Shown one piece after another: positions 10,468-39,463 of a DNA stretch of 64,000 nt. The notes beneath the pieces are model-generated. The model was not told where the DNA came from and did no database searches. It was given only the letters and a program-made list of their open reading frames with translations. The stretch is from assembly GCA_945643635.1 (NCBI GenBank), contig CALZFC010000090.1:1176001-1240000 (forward strand). The letters run 5' to 3'. Position 1 is the first letter of the stretch, and each line of letters starts with the position of its first letter. The position numbers and the translations under genes are program-made. The stretch is from Allodiplogaster sudhausi (lineage: Eukaryota > Nematoda > Chromadorea > Rhabditida > Diplogasteridae).

Positions 10468-13400
10468 CTTTTTTACTTCCTCTTCTCCACACGAATGCCA
10501 AGCGTTTTGATGTCTGTAATGCGATCTCTTCTTCTATTTTAAGGTGGCCGTAAAGGTGATCGACAAGAACAATCTGGACGCCGTCTCTAAGCATCACTTG
10601 ATGAACGAGGTTAGCTTCGGCGTCTCAGTCATTGTAATCATATTCATTCTATTCTAATAATAATAGAGTAATCTCCCATTTAATATAAAATATTCACACT
10701 GTGTTTCATCATCAAAGTTGAGAAAAAAGTGTAATTCTCAGCTGTGAAAAAGATTTGGAACTTTCTTTCAAATAGGCATAATTGAATTGTAGAATTAAAT
10801 TTAATACGCAGTTGGAGCCTCCCGAAAATTCCACAGATTTTCTTTCTCATCCGGTGTCCGGACCCTCCCGAAAAAGAATTTTCCCGCCAGTGGGCATAAA
10901 AAAAAACTGATAAAAAATTATTTTCGTTTGAAGGTCCGTTGCATGAAGCTCGTCCAGCACCCTCACATTGTGCGTCTCTACGAAGTTATCGACACGAATT
11001 CGAAACTCTTTCTCATACTTGAGCTGGGCGACTACGACATGCATGACTTCATTCTGAAACATGATAAGGTCCGCGATCGGTCGCCTTCTTTTGCGTCTCT
11101 GTGCTAACTTGGATTGAAACTGTATCTCCTCTCCTTCACATGTTAAAGATCCGTCTTGTAGTTTTTCTTTCTGTCTTTCTCATGCTCTTACACAGAGATG
11201 TGAAGGTTGAGAGAGGGTGAAGAAAGAAAAGCCCACAGGATATGAGAGCAGAGAACGGCCTCTGCTGACGGTGTAAGGCGATTGCAAGAAAAGAAATGGT
11301 GATATTTGATAAGGAGTGATGTGTCCATGGTAATTCGGGATATAAAAAGGCAAAGAGGAGGTTATTACGCCATATGGAATATGAGGGAGATTAGAGTTCT
11401 TTTTCCGATTTTCCCCTGATAAAATTGCTCTCATGATTTGCGCTTTTCCCCCTTCTTCTCTCATTCGTGTATCGTGCTTCAGAATACTGTGGATAGCGGA
11501 AAAAATCTGAAATCTCTTTGAAATTCCCAACCACTTTTGAATGTTCGCTATCGTTATTGCAGTATATTTAGAATTTAAAAAATCTGATGCTTATCGTTAG
11601 ATTGGAATTCTTGCGGTGGCAACAAAATTAAATTAGGAACTACAGTATATGATATTTCCTCGACCTACTGTACGTGACATTTCTTCAGGGATGCCCCGAG
11701 CCACTGGCGCAGCAATACTTTTGCCAGATCATCACTGCCATCAACTACTGCCATAAACTACATGTTGTACATCGCGATTTAAAGGTTATAATAATTATTG
11801 AATTCCTACTTTTAACATATTAATTTTTAAGGGTTTCTTCACTTTATTCCATTGTATTACTCTATTTTCTATTACGAATAAAGAATAAAAAATAAATAAA
11901 TAACGGATAAAACATTTCAGCCCGAGAATGTTGTATTCTTCGAGAAGCTGGGCATGGTGAAGCTGACCGACTTTGGCTTCTCCAACTTTTTTGAGCCTGG
12001 CGAGCATTTGAGGGTACGGTATTTACCGTACCGGTTTTGTTCTAAAATTATATATATATTTTTTTAAATACAATAACTATTATTATGTACCAGGTTATTT
12101 CACAATGCATTTTTGGGAATGGTCGCCTGTATAGTCAGGCATTCCTTGGATTTCCTTGGAGCTGAATTCATTTCAGTATTCCTGAATTAATTAACAAAAT
12201 ATATTTCAGACGGCATGTGGAAGTCTCGCTTATTCGGCGCCAGAGATTCTTCTAGGAGATGCATACGATGCTCCAGCTGTTGGTTAGTAATATTGTTATA
12301 ATGACGTCATATTTTTTTATTGTTTCAATACGTAGTTTAAACTTTGAAAAGTAATTTAAAGAAAAAATATTTAATAAAAAAATATTCCGTTCTTATAGGT
12401 TGAAATTGTTGTTAAATTGTTTTAGAAATATTTTTCATTGTTATTCTATGTATATGATTTCCAGATGTTTGGTCGCTTGGCGTCATTCTCTTCATGCTTG
12501 TCTGTGGTCGACTTCCATTCCAGGTAAATATAAGCTTAATTCAGTTTTACTTTACTTTATTCACGGTCACAAAAGTGGTACATGTATTAGCATAATTAGA
12601 ATGCGGTGGGAAGAATGGAGACGGTTGATAAATCTATAATCAGATTTATATAGAGAGTGTAATTATATATAATATTTTTGATTAAGGAAAAAGAATTATT
12701 GTAAAAAAAAAATTGCAGGAAGCAAATGATCCAGAAACGCTGACTAAGATCTTGGATTGCCGCTATTCAATGCCTGAGACCCTTTCGAATCCCTGCAAAA
12801 AGTAAGTTGGTCCTAGCCAGAATACGGTATATTTGATCTATCGTTTACATGAAGAAAATAGTAAGTTTTACAGTTAATAATCTCAATAATACTTATTGTC
12901 AGGTCCTATTTCTTTAAGTCTTATAACGCGGATGCTCGTGAAAGACCCGCAGAAGAGAAGCAGCCTTGAAGAGATTGCAGCTTCTCCATGGGTTCAGGCG
13001 GGAGATCGAGGACATGCTGAGGTATACTGTACTTTTGAATACTAGTCTATGCATTCAACAGACAACATATTATGTTTTAGGAAGAGACAGGTTTTATGAA
13101 GGCAGGCAATTTAATTCCTTATATTCTTTAAATGACTTAATAGAAAAGGGAATAGAAGAAAAAACAAATATTCAGGAGATGCAATGACGTCAGGCTCTGC
13201 AACAGTGCCTTGCACAAGTTGAATGGCTAAAAGTAAAAAAAAAAAAGGAAAAAAATAGGGAGTGATAGAAGGCATTTTGTGTGTGATTGTTCACCTGAGT
13301 TTGTGTCAGCAGTAAAACAGTTTTATTTATGTTTTCTTTTTATGAACAAGAAAGAATGATGAGTATGTAAGCTAAAACAGATATGTGTATTATATTTTTT

Positions 13401-16400
13401 CTGTCAACAATAATTATTGATAGAGGAATAATCATGAATAATTAATTAATTAAGCATGAATAATAATAGATTGATTATGTTTGAGATGCTGCCACTCGTC
13501 GTGCGACATCACCTTCCCGAGTCGGCCCATACGACGATAGTCGAACAGATGGTCAACGGGCACATCGGCACCGAGGATGCGATCCTTGCGTATGATTAGA
13601 TTGATTTATTTGATTGATAAAAAATATTAATTATTTAATTAATGGGATAATCAATGTGTCAACGCATGGAATGAAATCAAAAAGAACTCAAAACATAAAC
13701 AGGTAATAATAAGGTTATTAATATGACAGTTAAAGTGCATTAATTTAAAATACCTTATTTGAGAATTGGAGAATTGTGTTGAAATATATACACTGGTATA
13801 GCTATATGGGACTATTATAATGCAAAGAGAAGAACTAATCAAATTAGAATTTTCCAAACTAAAAAAAGCGGTCTAATCGAATTCCTAAAAATTTTTTTAT
13901 CAAATATAAAATTAATTTAGTGCCCTCGAGAACGACGAGTACAACTATCTCTCGGCGACGTACTACCTTCTAGCCGAGCGAGTACTCTCCTCGTATCGTG
14001 AAGAACAAGCGAAATCACTAGCAGAGCGAGCGAGCAGGATCGAGGTGCCAGATGAAGCGCCTCTCAATGATGGGTCAGTTTGTATGGGGATAGAAGTGGA
14101 AGGGGGGGGGGGGGAGAATATGAGCAGTAAGGACTCCCACCTCCACTTTTCCGAATCGGAAATAAGGACTCCCTAAAATTGAACTACATTTTTAACGGTA
14201 ATAACCGTGGCCTAAATTTGTGACTTATTGTTAGTGGGAAGAGTAGAGGGAGGGAGGTCTTGGCTGCGTGTTCCAATTAGTGTGTGAGAGAGAAAAGGTT
14301 CCATTTGAAACATGTCAGAATTAGTGGTGGGTAATAACGGGATTATTTTGGTTCTCTGATGTTTCTACAAAATTTCCTGTCACAACCAGAAAGATCTTCT
14401 TCTGTTGACAGGTATGCTCTCAACTGTCTATCTGTTTGCCTTTTGTTTTCCATGATTTTCTAGTTGTGCCACCACTCTTTTAATTTGCTCCTCTTTCTTT
14501 TGTCTCTGCTTCTCTCTACTTTTTCATTCTCTCTAGTTTCCTCTCTCTTTCTCTAGTCGCTCTCTCCATCTTGCATGCTCTCTCTCTCCATCTCCAGAGA
14601 TGGCGCCGCCGCGAGTGGCTCAAGCACACGCGGCTCTTCTCGCTGCCGCAGTCGCTCCAACTCGTTCCGCGCGGCAGTCCGCCGCCCATGCACCATTCTG
14701 AAGGAGGAGTCGGAAGAGGAGCTCTCCACCTATCTTAGGTCATCAAGTCGGCAGTCCAGCAGGTTCGGACAAGGGTCCTATTGGAACCCCCACCCAGGCC
14801 AGGGGTACCCAAAGGCACTTACCTGTCCCAATCGGATGACTATGAAGACATCGTCAATGGGCTCTCAATCGTGGGGGGGGCTTAAGAGGGAAGCACAGCG
14901 CTAAAAATGAATTGGCTTTTGGCGCTTCGATTCCCTCCTACTCCCCTAAATCTTGCTATATGACCGCACACGAACATTAATCATTCTGCCCCCCCCATCA
15001 TTCTGCACTGTTTTCCCTCTCCGGGAAGGTTGTCTCCGCTCTCTCTCTTAATGCTTCACAACACACACTGTCTGTTGTACACTATCCGTGTCCACCAGGA
15101 ATGGTTGTTCTTCGTTGTACACATCACACTTGGTTTTATAAATGTATATCGATCTTTTTTTCTATTTTTTTTGTGATGTCCAATTTTATTTGCTTAGCCC
15201 CGCCCACTTAATCTTTGGCACCGCCCATTTTATCGTTTAGCCCCGCCTCCCGATTCAGATTCTATCTCTCACGTGACGACTCGTCGTCTTCTGATGGCGC
15301 TGAAGCAGTCCTCGGCTCTCCATCCGCGCTAGGCCCCGCCCCCATCGGGAGGCCCAAGGGAGTAGATCATCTCCTGGCGCATAACCGATCTACGGGCTCG
15401 TCCTCACTCTTCTTTGAAGAGCTCTCACCCATCGCTGAACACTGGCCATCCACGACTTCCGGTGTGCCGAGTGTTACGGTAGAGTGCAACGAGAGGACGA
15501 CGAATCCGAATGAGCAGACATTCGAGATGTCCAAGAGGATCGCGTGTAGATCACGGAGTGGCAGCGCCGTTCAGACGCCGAAAGTTCGCCTGGTTAGGAG
15601 GTGCGCAATCGTGTTGTCAACATTCTCTTTCTTTCTTTCCCCTCGTATTTTCTATAATGATACATGACATGATTACATTCCAATCACTTTCCCAATCTTG
15701 GTTGTCACACGAATTGCATGATTTGTCGCATGCAGTAAATGTTCACTTTATATTTCGATGATCTGAATGCATGACCTGCATGGCATCCTCTATTCAACTT
15801 CTGCAGTTTATTCCATTGCACCCCAGCAGATTTCATCTGTTTCATTCAAAATGATAAATCCTGGAACTGAACGATTAGATAGGATGCCTACTTAACGATT
15901 CTTAGATTTTATTTTCTTCCTCCCTAGTAACAAATTCATAAAATTTGAATTTCCAACTGTTTAGTGCCGATGATAGTTATTATACTGTTGAACTTTGGGT
16001 TAGATAAAAAAAAATAGTAGTTAAAAGTGTGCAATTCGTTTCAATTTATTATGTCATTTGAATGTTCTCTCTGCTCAGGAACTCTTCACCTTCTGTGTCA
16101 ATGTTCGGAGGAGGCGGCCAGTCTTCACGAGATCGCGTGAGCCCGCAGGCTCTCCAGGAACTTCTTGAGATGACTAGGTTCGAATATCTCTACCTTCTTT
16201 TACAAAATACAGTAATCAGAATTCTACACTAGAAAAGACTAGAGATTTTTTCAGGCAACCGTGTAAACACAGTTCAATGTCCGATTATATCCAAGGATAA
16301 CTGTTGAAATAGTGCTATGCTTTATCATGTGTACTTTGTAAAGCTAATACCATATTTCCCTTACAATTAGGCTAACCGGTCGACGTGCGGCGAGTCCGGA

Positions 16401-18927
16401 TTCAGTTCGCTCTTCACGTAGTCCCTCGCCCCCGTGCAGTAGCAGTGGACGAGCTTCTCCTGGTTTCTTTTCTATTTTTACTTTTTCAACGTTTTACTTT
16501 TATTTTTTATTAATTATTCTAACTAATTTCAATTAATTTGCTTCATAATTTACTCTCACCATCAGTTTCGTCTTATTTCCACGTTATGCGCACCATGATA
16601 ACCTCAAAATTATAGTGTTTTGCCGAAAGTCATAACCGAGAAAAGATATGTCCAAGAAGAAGTTATATCCAAAAAAAAAGTAATTCCAGAAAAGAAAAAG
16701 AAAACCTCCTCCTCCAGCATCGCTGCTGACCCGCTTGAAGCCGGCGGCTGCTCTCGCGGGCGGAATGCGCAAGCTGTCCTCGTCTCCGCATCTCCTTGGC
16801 ATCTGCGAGGAAGGCGAAGAGGAGGGTGGAGGCAGCAACTTTGGCGTGGGCGCCAACTCACTTGGCTCTTCCGACCTGGGCCCCGCTGGCTCACACGACG
16901 GAATCGCGCGAACTAATCGGTATCATTTTTAAATACTCTATTCTACTCTGTTTCAATATTAAAACTTATTATGTAATACGTTAAAAATAAGAAAAAAAAC
17001 TCTATTCTTATAAATTTCCTCTTTATTCTTATACAATTCGTGAATATTATGTCTTAACATATCTCTGCATATTCTACTATGCTTTGACACTTTCATTATA
17101 TAATAATTTTAAAAGAAGAATTATTCCTATACAATGCGTGGATTTGTTTTAATACATACATCTTGCACTCAACTGTTTTTGCTGTCCTTGTAATGAGTAA
17201 TTAATGCGAATTATTTTTGTCCGAGGAAACTTTTGAATGTTACGGAATGGATTTAACGCTCTTTTAATTATTCTCTAATCTCTGTCTAATCTTCAAATAC
17301 TTTCTAATCTGTCTCTTCTTCTAATGTTCTCTCTAATCATGTCTTTGAGCCGCGTCCTTTCTCATTGTTTCTTCCTAGTTCCGCCTCGACCGGAGGCGTC
17401 TTCCACAAGGGCGACGTTCCCGCGTCGGTTCTTGCCGCCGCTTCACACTCGGCATTTTCCGCTTCCGCTTCCGCGACCAAAGCGCAGGCTGCCGCCGCCT
17501 CTCCCTTCCAAACACTCTCTCCCCATTCGGCTCCAACCTTGGCCGCGTGCCAAAAGGCCACGATAGCTCTGCCCCTTCTGACGTCATCGCCCCTGCCCAC
17601 CAGCGCGCCGCCCAGTACACGCCACGTTGCCGCGCCTTCCTCGTCATCACAGATGACAACCTACAGGTTAAGCCCCGCCCCTTAGTCTTAAGCCCCGCCC
17701 CCTTGTCTTAAGCCCCTCCCCTTTGTCTTTGTTCAGTTTCATAATGTTACTTACTACCAGTGTTGAAAAACAAATTTGGCAAATAACATATTTTTTTCTT
17801 CCTTTTGTCTTGTTTCTTGCATGAAAACGAAACGACTAAAGTAATTGAAATTTGTTTACCAAGTCTAAGGGCTTATAAAAGTGTAAGGGAAAAGAGATTT
17901 TTGTGCGGTTAAAATGTAAGAAAGAGAACAAGAAGATTGTTTTAGTGCGGTTCGCATGATTCGACCCCGGCAAGCGGTTGTCTCGCCCGATGTCTGCCGC
18001 CGTTATGAGCAACGCTTTGTTACGAGGACGCGTCGCTCAACAAGGTTAGGAGTAGTTTAGAATTCACAGCAGTATTTAAAAACCCTCTCGATATTAATCT
18101 TTGTGAGAAGAGTATACCACCAAAAACCGGGAAGCTGCATGCTCTTTTGCCCTAAAATATTTCGAAACCCGGATGATTTCCAGTGTTTTTATGGACTTCT
18201 GGAAGATCCTAGGTTTTCCAGGCAACTTTTCGGCAGGGTCCGGGGAAAAGCTAAACCTATTTAATCACTGATTAGCAACAACAACAAAAGTGGCATGTAA
18301 AGCAGAAGAAGTAGTGGTGACGAGCTAAACGAGACGAGCTTAACGAATTCTGACTCTTCCTTTCAGCTGCTCCTCCTCAGAGACATCGGATGACGAGGAG
18401 CGCCGGCTGACGATGCTATCTTCCACGAGACACTGCAAGAGAGGAGGAACAGGCAATGGCGACCGCAGGGATGACTATGATGACAATGGTATTAACTATT
18501 TATTTCTAATATTAACTACCTAATTAGGAAGCGATTTGTGAGAGTTGGAGAAGCCTCCCGGCTTCTCTGTTCCTTTACGACCCTCTTACAAATCTCAAAT
18601 GCTATCTTTTAAAATGCGTAGTATTCTAATATTCCGAAGAATTTCAGTAGCACACGATTTTTTTAAATATATTTCTTTTGAAGACTGTAGGTTGTTTTGT
18701 GGCAAGTAACCATTGCCCATTCTCTCACAAATTGTGCCCTATGTCTTTTATTCATTTATTTTAATAATTTCAAGACATTGACTAGAAGAATACGATTTTG
18801 GTATATTTCTTTTGAAGACTAGGTTGTTTAGTGCCAAATGTCATTACGTATCTTATCTTCATACACATCTCTTTCTCACTCTCTCGCACTCTCTCTCTCT
18901 CCTCTCTCTCTCTCTCTCCTTTCTCTC

Positions 18928-18979
<52 letters not shown>

Positions 18980-21153
18980 ATTCAGGAGGCGTAGCAGGAC
19001 CATCGAATGGCGCCCTCTCTAGTGGAGGCCCTCATTCGTCTGGAGCAGGAGGAGGCGCTCCAGGAGGGTCAACGGCTGGGTCAAGTGGGACCGCCGGATC
19101 GGCTACAGGAGGCGGCAGCGGCAAGGCCAGCGATGAGGCCAAGTCGTGGTTGGTCAAGGCCCAAATTGTATATGCAGTAAGTAGATACAGTAAGTTTTGT
19201 ACACAGAAGGCATATATAGTATGTAAATACAAAGTAAGTACTGTAAATTTTATATAATGTTACTAGATACGGTAAAGGTTCCATACCGATGTTTTATGTG
19301 CAGTTAGTAAATGTAGTAGATTTTTTATACAGTGAGTAAATACAGAAAGTAGATACAATACATTTTATATGCAGTAGTAAATAACGAAAAGATACAGTTA
19401 CTACTGTAAACATACGGTAAGCACGACTAAATGGATTCATTTACTATGAGTCGTGAGGATTCCTCTTTTTTCAGGCAAATGACACTCCTGGACTCTCCAC
19501 TTACACCACTCCGACCGATTCCTGAAATGACTCATCTGAGTGCGGATAAAGGCGGGCGTATCAGAGCGCGCTTCATGTCCAGGTTTGTGGAGTAGGAGGA
19601 ATCAAGAGGGTATAAAAGAAGAGAGAAAGATAGAGAGAGAGAGAGAGAGTGGAAGGGAGAGAATGAAAGAGAGGGGTGGCGAGAGAATGTAAGAGAGAGA
19701 GGGGGAGAGCGAGAGAGAAGTGGGAGGGAAATAGAGACCGGGATGATTAAGGATGAACAGATAAAGGGTGAGAAAAGAGTCTTGGGAGGAACGGATCGAA
19801 CTCGTTTGTTTTCTCTAACTGTGGAAAAATGAAATTGAATAAAAGAAGAGAATGCCCCGTGAACAGGTCGCAGACGGCTGAACGAGTAATCGCCGACTGG
19901 ACAAGCGGAGGAGGCTGCGACTTCTTCGACTGCCCGTGCGGCTCGGCCACCTTCATTGCGGCCACTCCACCGAGGACGCTGGCCAACATTGACGAGGTAA
20001 GAATATTACAGGGAAAAGGAAATCAATCAATATCAGGGTCAAGTAGGTACCGCCTATATCACGGATCGATCCGGATTTTCGGCGTCCTCTAAGCTGTATA
20101 ATTATAAGATAAGATTTAAAACTCGGCAGTCAATTTGAGTTTTTTCAAATAATGGCAATGATATATTGAAGGACGAGCCACGGAAGGAGTACACGGAATG
20201 GATGAGGCGAATCGTTAGAACCAAATCGGATGACGGAATCTGCCGCTCAGATGCGAGTCTCCTCATTACTCATGTAAGAATGGATATATTCTCAATTTGA
20301 ATTATATTTTCTTGACGTTGGGTCCTGACAAGAAAATTTTTTTTAAAGTATATTTCCGTTGAAGCAGAAATCTGTTGCTCCTTTTCCATTAAAACAAATT
20401 AGCCTTCTACAGGATTCGTACATCGAAGAGGAAGAGGGAGTCGTCGCTCTCAGCTGTTCACCTCTCTTGGCATCCTCGTCTTCATCTCTCTCGGTTGCTT
20501 CAGCTGTTTGTTGTTTTTTTTTTTCCTTTCATTTTTTTTTAGAACATTTTTATTAATCTTTTTTTTTCCGTCTATAGTTGGTCTTTGAGTCGACTTTTTT
20601 CTTAATATTCGTAATTTAAAAATATATTTTCTTGTTCATTTTCATTTGACTAAAAATTGTAGGAACACGAATACCGTAACGAGGAGAGCGGGCGGTCGAG
20701 TCGTGATTCGTCTTTTCTTAGCGAAGACAGCGGTCTCTCAGTGGCACGAAGACGAAGGAAGACACGGAGAAGACGGACGAAAAGCGGAAAATTCTCTGAT
20801 GTCAGATGGATTACTCGAATTGTGTTTTTTTGTTTAAATTACATTTTAAACTAATTAGTTGTTTATTTATATCTGTGAACTTGCAGTAATATTATTTATA
20901 TTCCAATTTTAAGTGCACGCGACAACGGTCTCCTGCTGTGGAACACAAGTCAAAGTGAGTTATCTTTTTACTGTTATAAAAAAATGTACATTTATTTTAT
21001 TATTTACTTACTTAAATTTATTGCTAGCTCAAAAAAACAGCATTGTACTGCACATTTTTTTTTAATTTTTTTTATATAATTAATTTTTTCAGCTCTTCTT
21101 CGTACGTCTCATCATGGGTGGAGAATGTCTCTGCGATGTATGTCGTTAGCTGA
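10016..21153 (+). CDS. SNRK: SNRK-type serine/threonine protein kinase (AMPK-related)
   Basis: Proposed exons: 10016-10159, 10544-10609, 10934-11068, 11689-11784, 11921-12013, 12210-12282, 12465-12523, 12719-12801, 12919-13021, 13486-13589, 13921-14073, 14598-14738, 15259-15600, 16079-16177, 16371-16462, 16718-16919, 17379-17666, 17946-18044, 18367-18488, 18986-19167 (or 19176), 19475-19582, 19867-19996, 20172-20273, 20413-20493, 20663-20821, 20914-20954, 21093-21153. Kinase motifs in order: [12 protein letters not shown] glycine loop, VAVK lysine, [21 protein letters not shown], then an SNRK-type UBA-like segment (PLVVRHH to YYLLAERVL). C-terminal SNRK hallmarks include [44 protein letters not shown] and [11 protein letters not shown]. 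All catalytic residues are present. At roughly 1,120 residues it is longer than human SNRK, through added low-complexity tail. The junction after exon 20 is unresolved because the phases disagree. The tail exons from 19867 on rest on open frame and phase only. Confidence 0.9.
10425..10465. repeat. CT microsatellite in the first SNRK intron
   Basis: An almost uninterrupted CT run within the intron 10160-10543. Similar CT tracts occur in SNRK intron 18489-18985. Confidence 0.85.
17668..17727 (+). repeat. Three 20-bp GC-box-like tandem repeats
   Basis: Three units of the form TTAAGCCCCGCCCCTTAGTC sit directly after the donor of SNRK exon 17379-17666. Related CCCCGCCC segments lie at 15197-15247, next to exon 15259. 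Unit boundaries are 17668, 17688 and 17708. Confidence 0.8.
18875..18975. repeat. CT microsatellite directly before SNRK exon 20
   Basis: A long CT tract ends a few bases before the acceptor GTCTATTCAG at 18985, so it extends the polypyrimidine tract of that intron far upstream. Confidence 0.85.
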
Positions 21154-22070
21154 TCGATAACATCATTTCTGTTGTATTCTTCCTAGCGCGGTTGGCTGGC
21201 TCCATCCCAGCTCTCGCTCTTTTCTTTTCAAACATGACTTACAATCGGTTTATTTCGTTCCCTTTCTTTGAATCTTGAAATATCATACATCTAAGAATAT
21301 TAGTGTATGAAGATTCTTCTTTCACAAGTGATTGAATCCGAGATTACTATAGCTTTTGTCTTCCCTGACTTGCCATGATTTTCTTTTTTTCTCTCTTGGA
21401 AAATGAAATATTCATTCTAATGCGTCTCCTTGTCTCCTTTCTAGTCATTTTCTATAACAGAGGCAATGCCGCTAGACGAAGTTCCATGATATTTCTTTCC
21501 ATTCTGTTTTGTTTCTTTTTTTTTATTAATCGTAGAATTGACTCAAAAAATTGAATCAGTAAGAAGATATCAGGTGTAACAGTAACATACTTCATGATTC
21601 TATTGTCATTTTTTCTTTTCCCTTGAAATTCAGTGCATAGATATGATGACTGCTACCGGGCGTTCTTTGATTTCCTTGTAATCCAACCGATTCTTGAATT
21701 TGCTAACAACGAAAAGAGAGATGGATAAAGCGGTATAACAGCAGAATAACAGTGACCTTGTTTATGTCTACGAAATGTTCTCCGAGTTGTTCCATTGCAA
21801 CAAGCATACATTGGATGGATGATACCTGCGGGAAGTATAATTGGGGGGAGTCTTTTTCGTTTATGACAAATGAAATTTTTTTTTCTCCATCGTTGATGGA
21901 GCAGTATTTTTTCAATACGGTATGAATAGGATGTTCCTTCTCTGTTGAGCATTAAAAATATATTTTGATTGATGTGTTCAAAATATTGAGAGTGGCGAAG
22001 TTATATTTTATTGAATATTAGAAAAATTTTTATTGAAAGTTCCAAAGTATTGAGATTGAAGCGAAGAGCA
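21154..22070. other. Spacer between SNRK and LARS2
   Basis: AT-rich sequence between the SNRK stop and the LARS2 ATG. No exon-like segment or family resemblance was seen. The 917-bp gap is longer than is usual inside nematode operons, so co-transcription is not supported. Confidence 0.5.
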
Positions 22071-37931
<15,861 letters not shown>

Positions 37932-38722
37932 TATTCAGACACACTTTCAAGGTATAATATCAATTAGGTCATAGATAGCCTTAATCTCTTATTCTAGGAC
38001 ATTTTTTTGTTGGCATGATGATACATTTTGTTGTTGTTTTGTTGTTTTATTGTTTAAGAATGCTCAAATGTTCATATTTATTAATAAAATGTTTTCAAGC
38101 GTGACACGATCAAGACTTCAGATTATCGTTGGGCTGAAAAAAGGATTCTAATAGATATTTCTAGGAATGGCTCTTTGGACTGGCTATGGAGTTCTAGGCA
38201 ACTTTTATATAGGGGCTTATTATAAGAGCTGTCCAGAAGGCTCTGATCTCTTGTAAGTCCCGGGATTTGTGATATTTCAACATAACTAAGATACTTGACT
38301 ATGGGGGTCACACGAAATTTGAACGTATGGGGGGGGGGGGGTCTGTTTCTCGGCCCATAGGTTTCGTATGTGGCTTATGTTAGTAATAACCATGTTAGTA
38401 ATAACCAGGAAAGTAAGTACAAAGTGCTCATGCCGAAACAGCTCCACTCTTGCTACTTGAGTCTTTTTCGAGACGAACGAAGTAGAGGGCGTAGAAGCGT
38501 AAAGAAGCAAAGAACAAGGCAACTTCCAAAACTCGATATGTCTTGTCGCGGAGGAGCGGTAGCATGCGAGAGACTTATGGTTTATCTTGCTTTACTATAA
38601 GTCGCATATCTATCATACATATAAATGGGAGAGGGGAAGGACAGGGCCGGGGCCTAGCCAACACTGAACGGCTTGCTGGCGTTGGCGGCACCGCCCCGAG
38701 GGGGCGGGTCGGCCCTCGCCAG
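37932..38722. other. LARS2 downstream region
   Basis: AT-rich, with AATAAA-type signals near 38081-38090 (TTAATAAAATG) that could serve LARS2 3' end formation. A run of about 13 G residues lies at 38331-38342. No gene was seen. Confidence 0.5.
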
Positions 38723-39156
38723 CAGGGATGTAGAACAAAAAATTCCCTGACCAAAAAATTTTTTGGACCAAAAAAACCAAAAAAAAACCGGTTTTTTTTT
38801 AGTACAAAAAACAAAAAGAAGAAATTTTTTGTACAAAAAAAAAGTTGCATTAATCGTAATTTTAGAAGGAAAATCGGTTAATTTCTTGATCTACAACACC
38901 CATAACACAATAAAAGTTGTAAAACAAATTCGGAAATGACAATTGTACTAAAAAGTGATATAACTAGTTGAGAAATTTAAACCCTCTAATCTTAAAATTT
39001 TGCTGGAGGAAGAGACATCCGGAAGATTTCGAGTAAAAAGTTTTTTTTTGTTTTTTTGGTCCGACCCCAAACAAAGAAACAAGCAAAAAAGTTTTTTGTT
39101 AAAACCCCAAAAAAAACCCAAAAAAAAAACCAAAAAAAAAAAAAACTGCAACCCTG
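38723..39156. mobile_element. hAT-like MITE with perfect 8-bp target duplication
   Basis: Ends CAGGGATGTAG and CTGCAACCCTG are inverted, and CTCGCCAG flanks both sides exactly (38715-38722 and 39157-39164). The interior is A/T homopolymer-rich, with long self-complementary AAAACCAAAAAAAACC type tracts near both ends. It has no coding capacity. Confidence 0.85.
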
Positions 39157-39463
39157 CTCGCCAGCTGGTTTGCCTTTTCCCCCGGCCGTGACTGTCTGTT
39201 TATTTAGAGTCGTGCACTTGTGCAAATCTTCTCAAGACCCATTCGCCTTCTTGTGTGTACATAGCATATTTTCTCCATTAGTAGTATCCCTCTTTATCAG
39301 AACCCTCTTAATGGTATCCCTTGATAATGCCATTGAAACTTTAGCAGCACCCTCCTTCTGATAGTGCTCAAAGGTATTGAAAAATATGGTATCTTGTGCA
39401 ACAACACTCGCTCTAATCTCAAGCGTTTACTGGGAGGGGTTCACTGGCGTTTTACTGGGTTCT

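Noticed and set aside
20500..20570. Poly-T and poly-A runs as transposon poly(A) tails
   Set aside because: Simple AT-rich intron sequence without target duplications or coding.
38740..39150. Phe/Lys-rich frames near 38543-39361
   Set aside because: They are produced by A/T homopolymers inside the hAT-like element.
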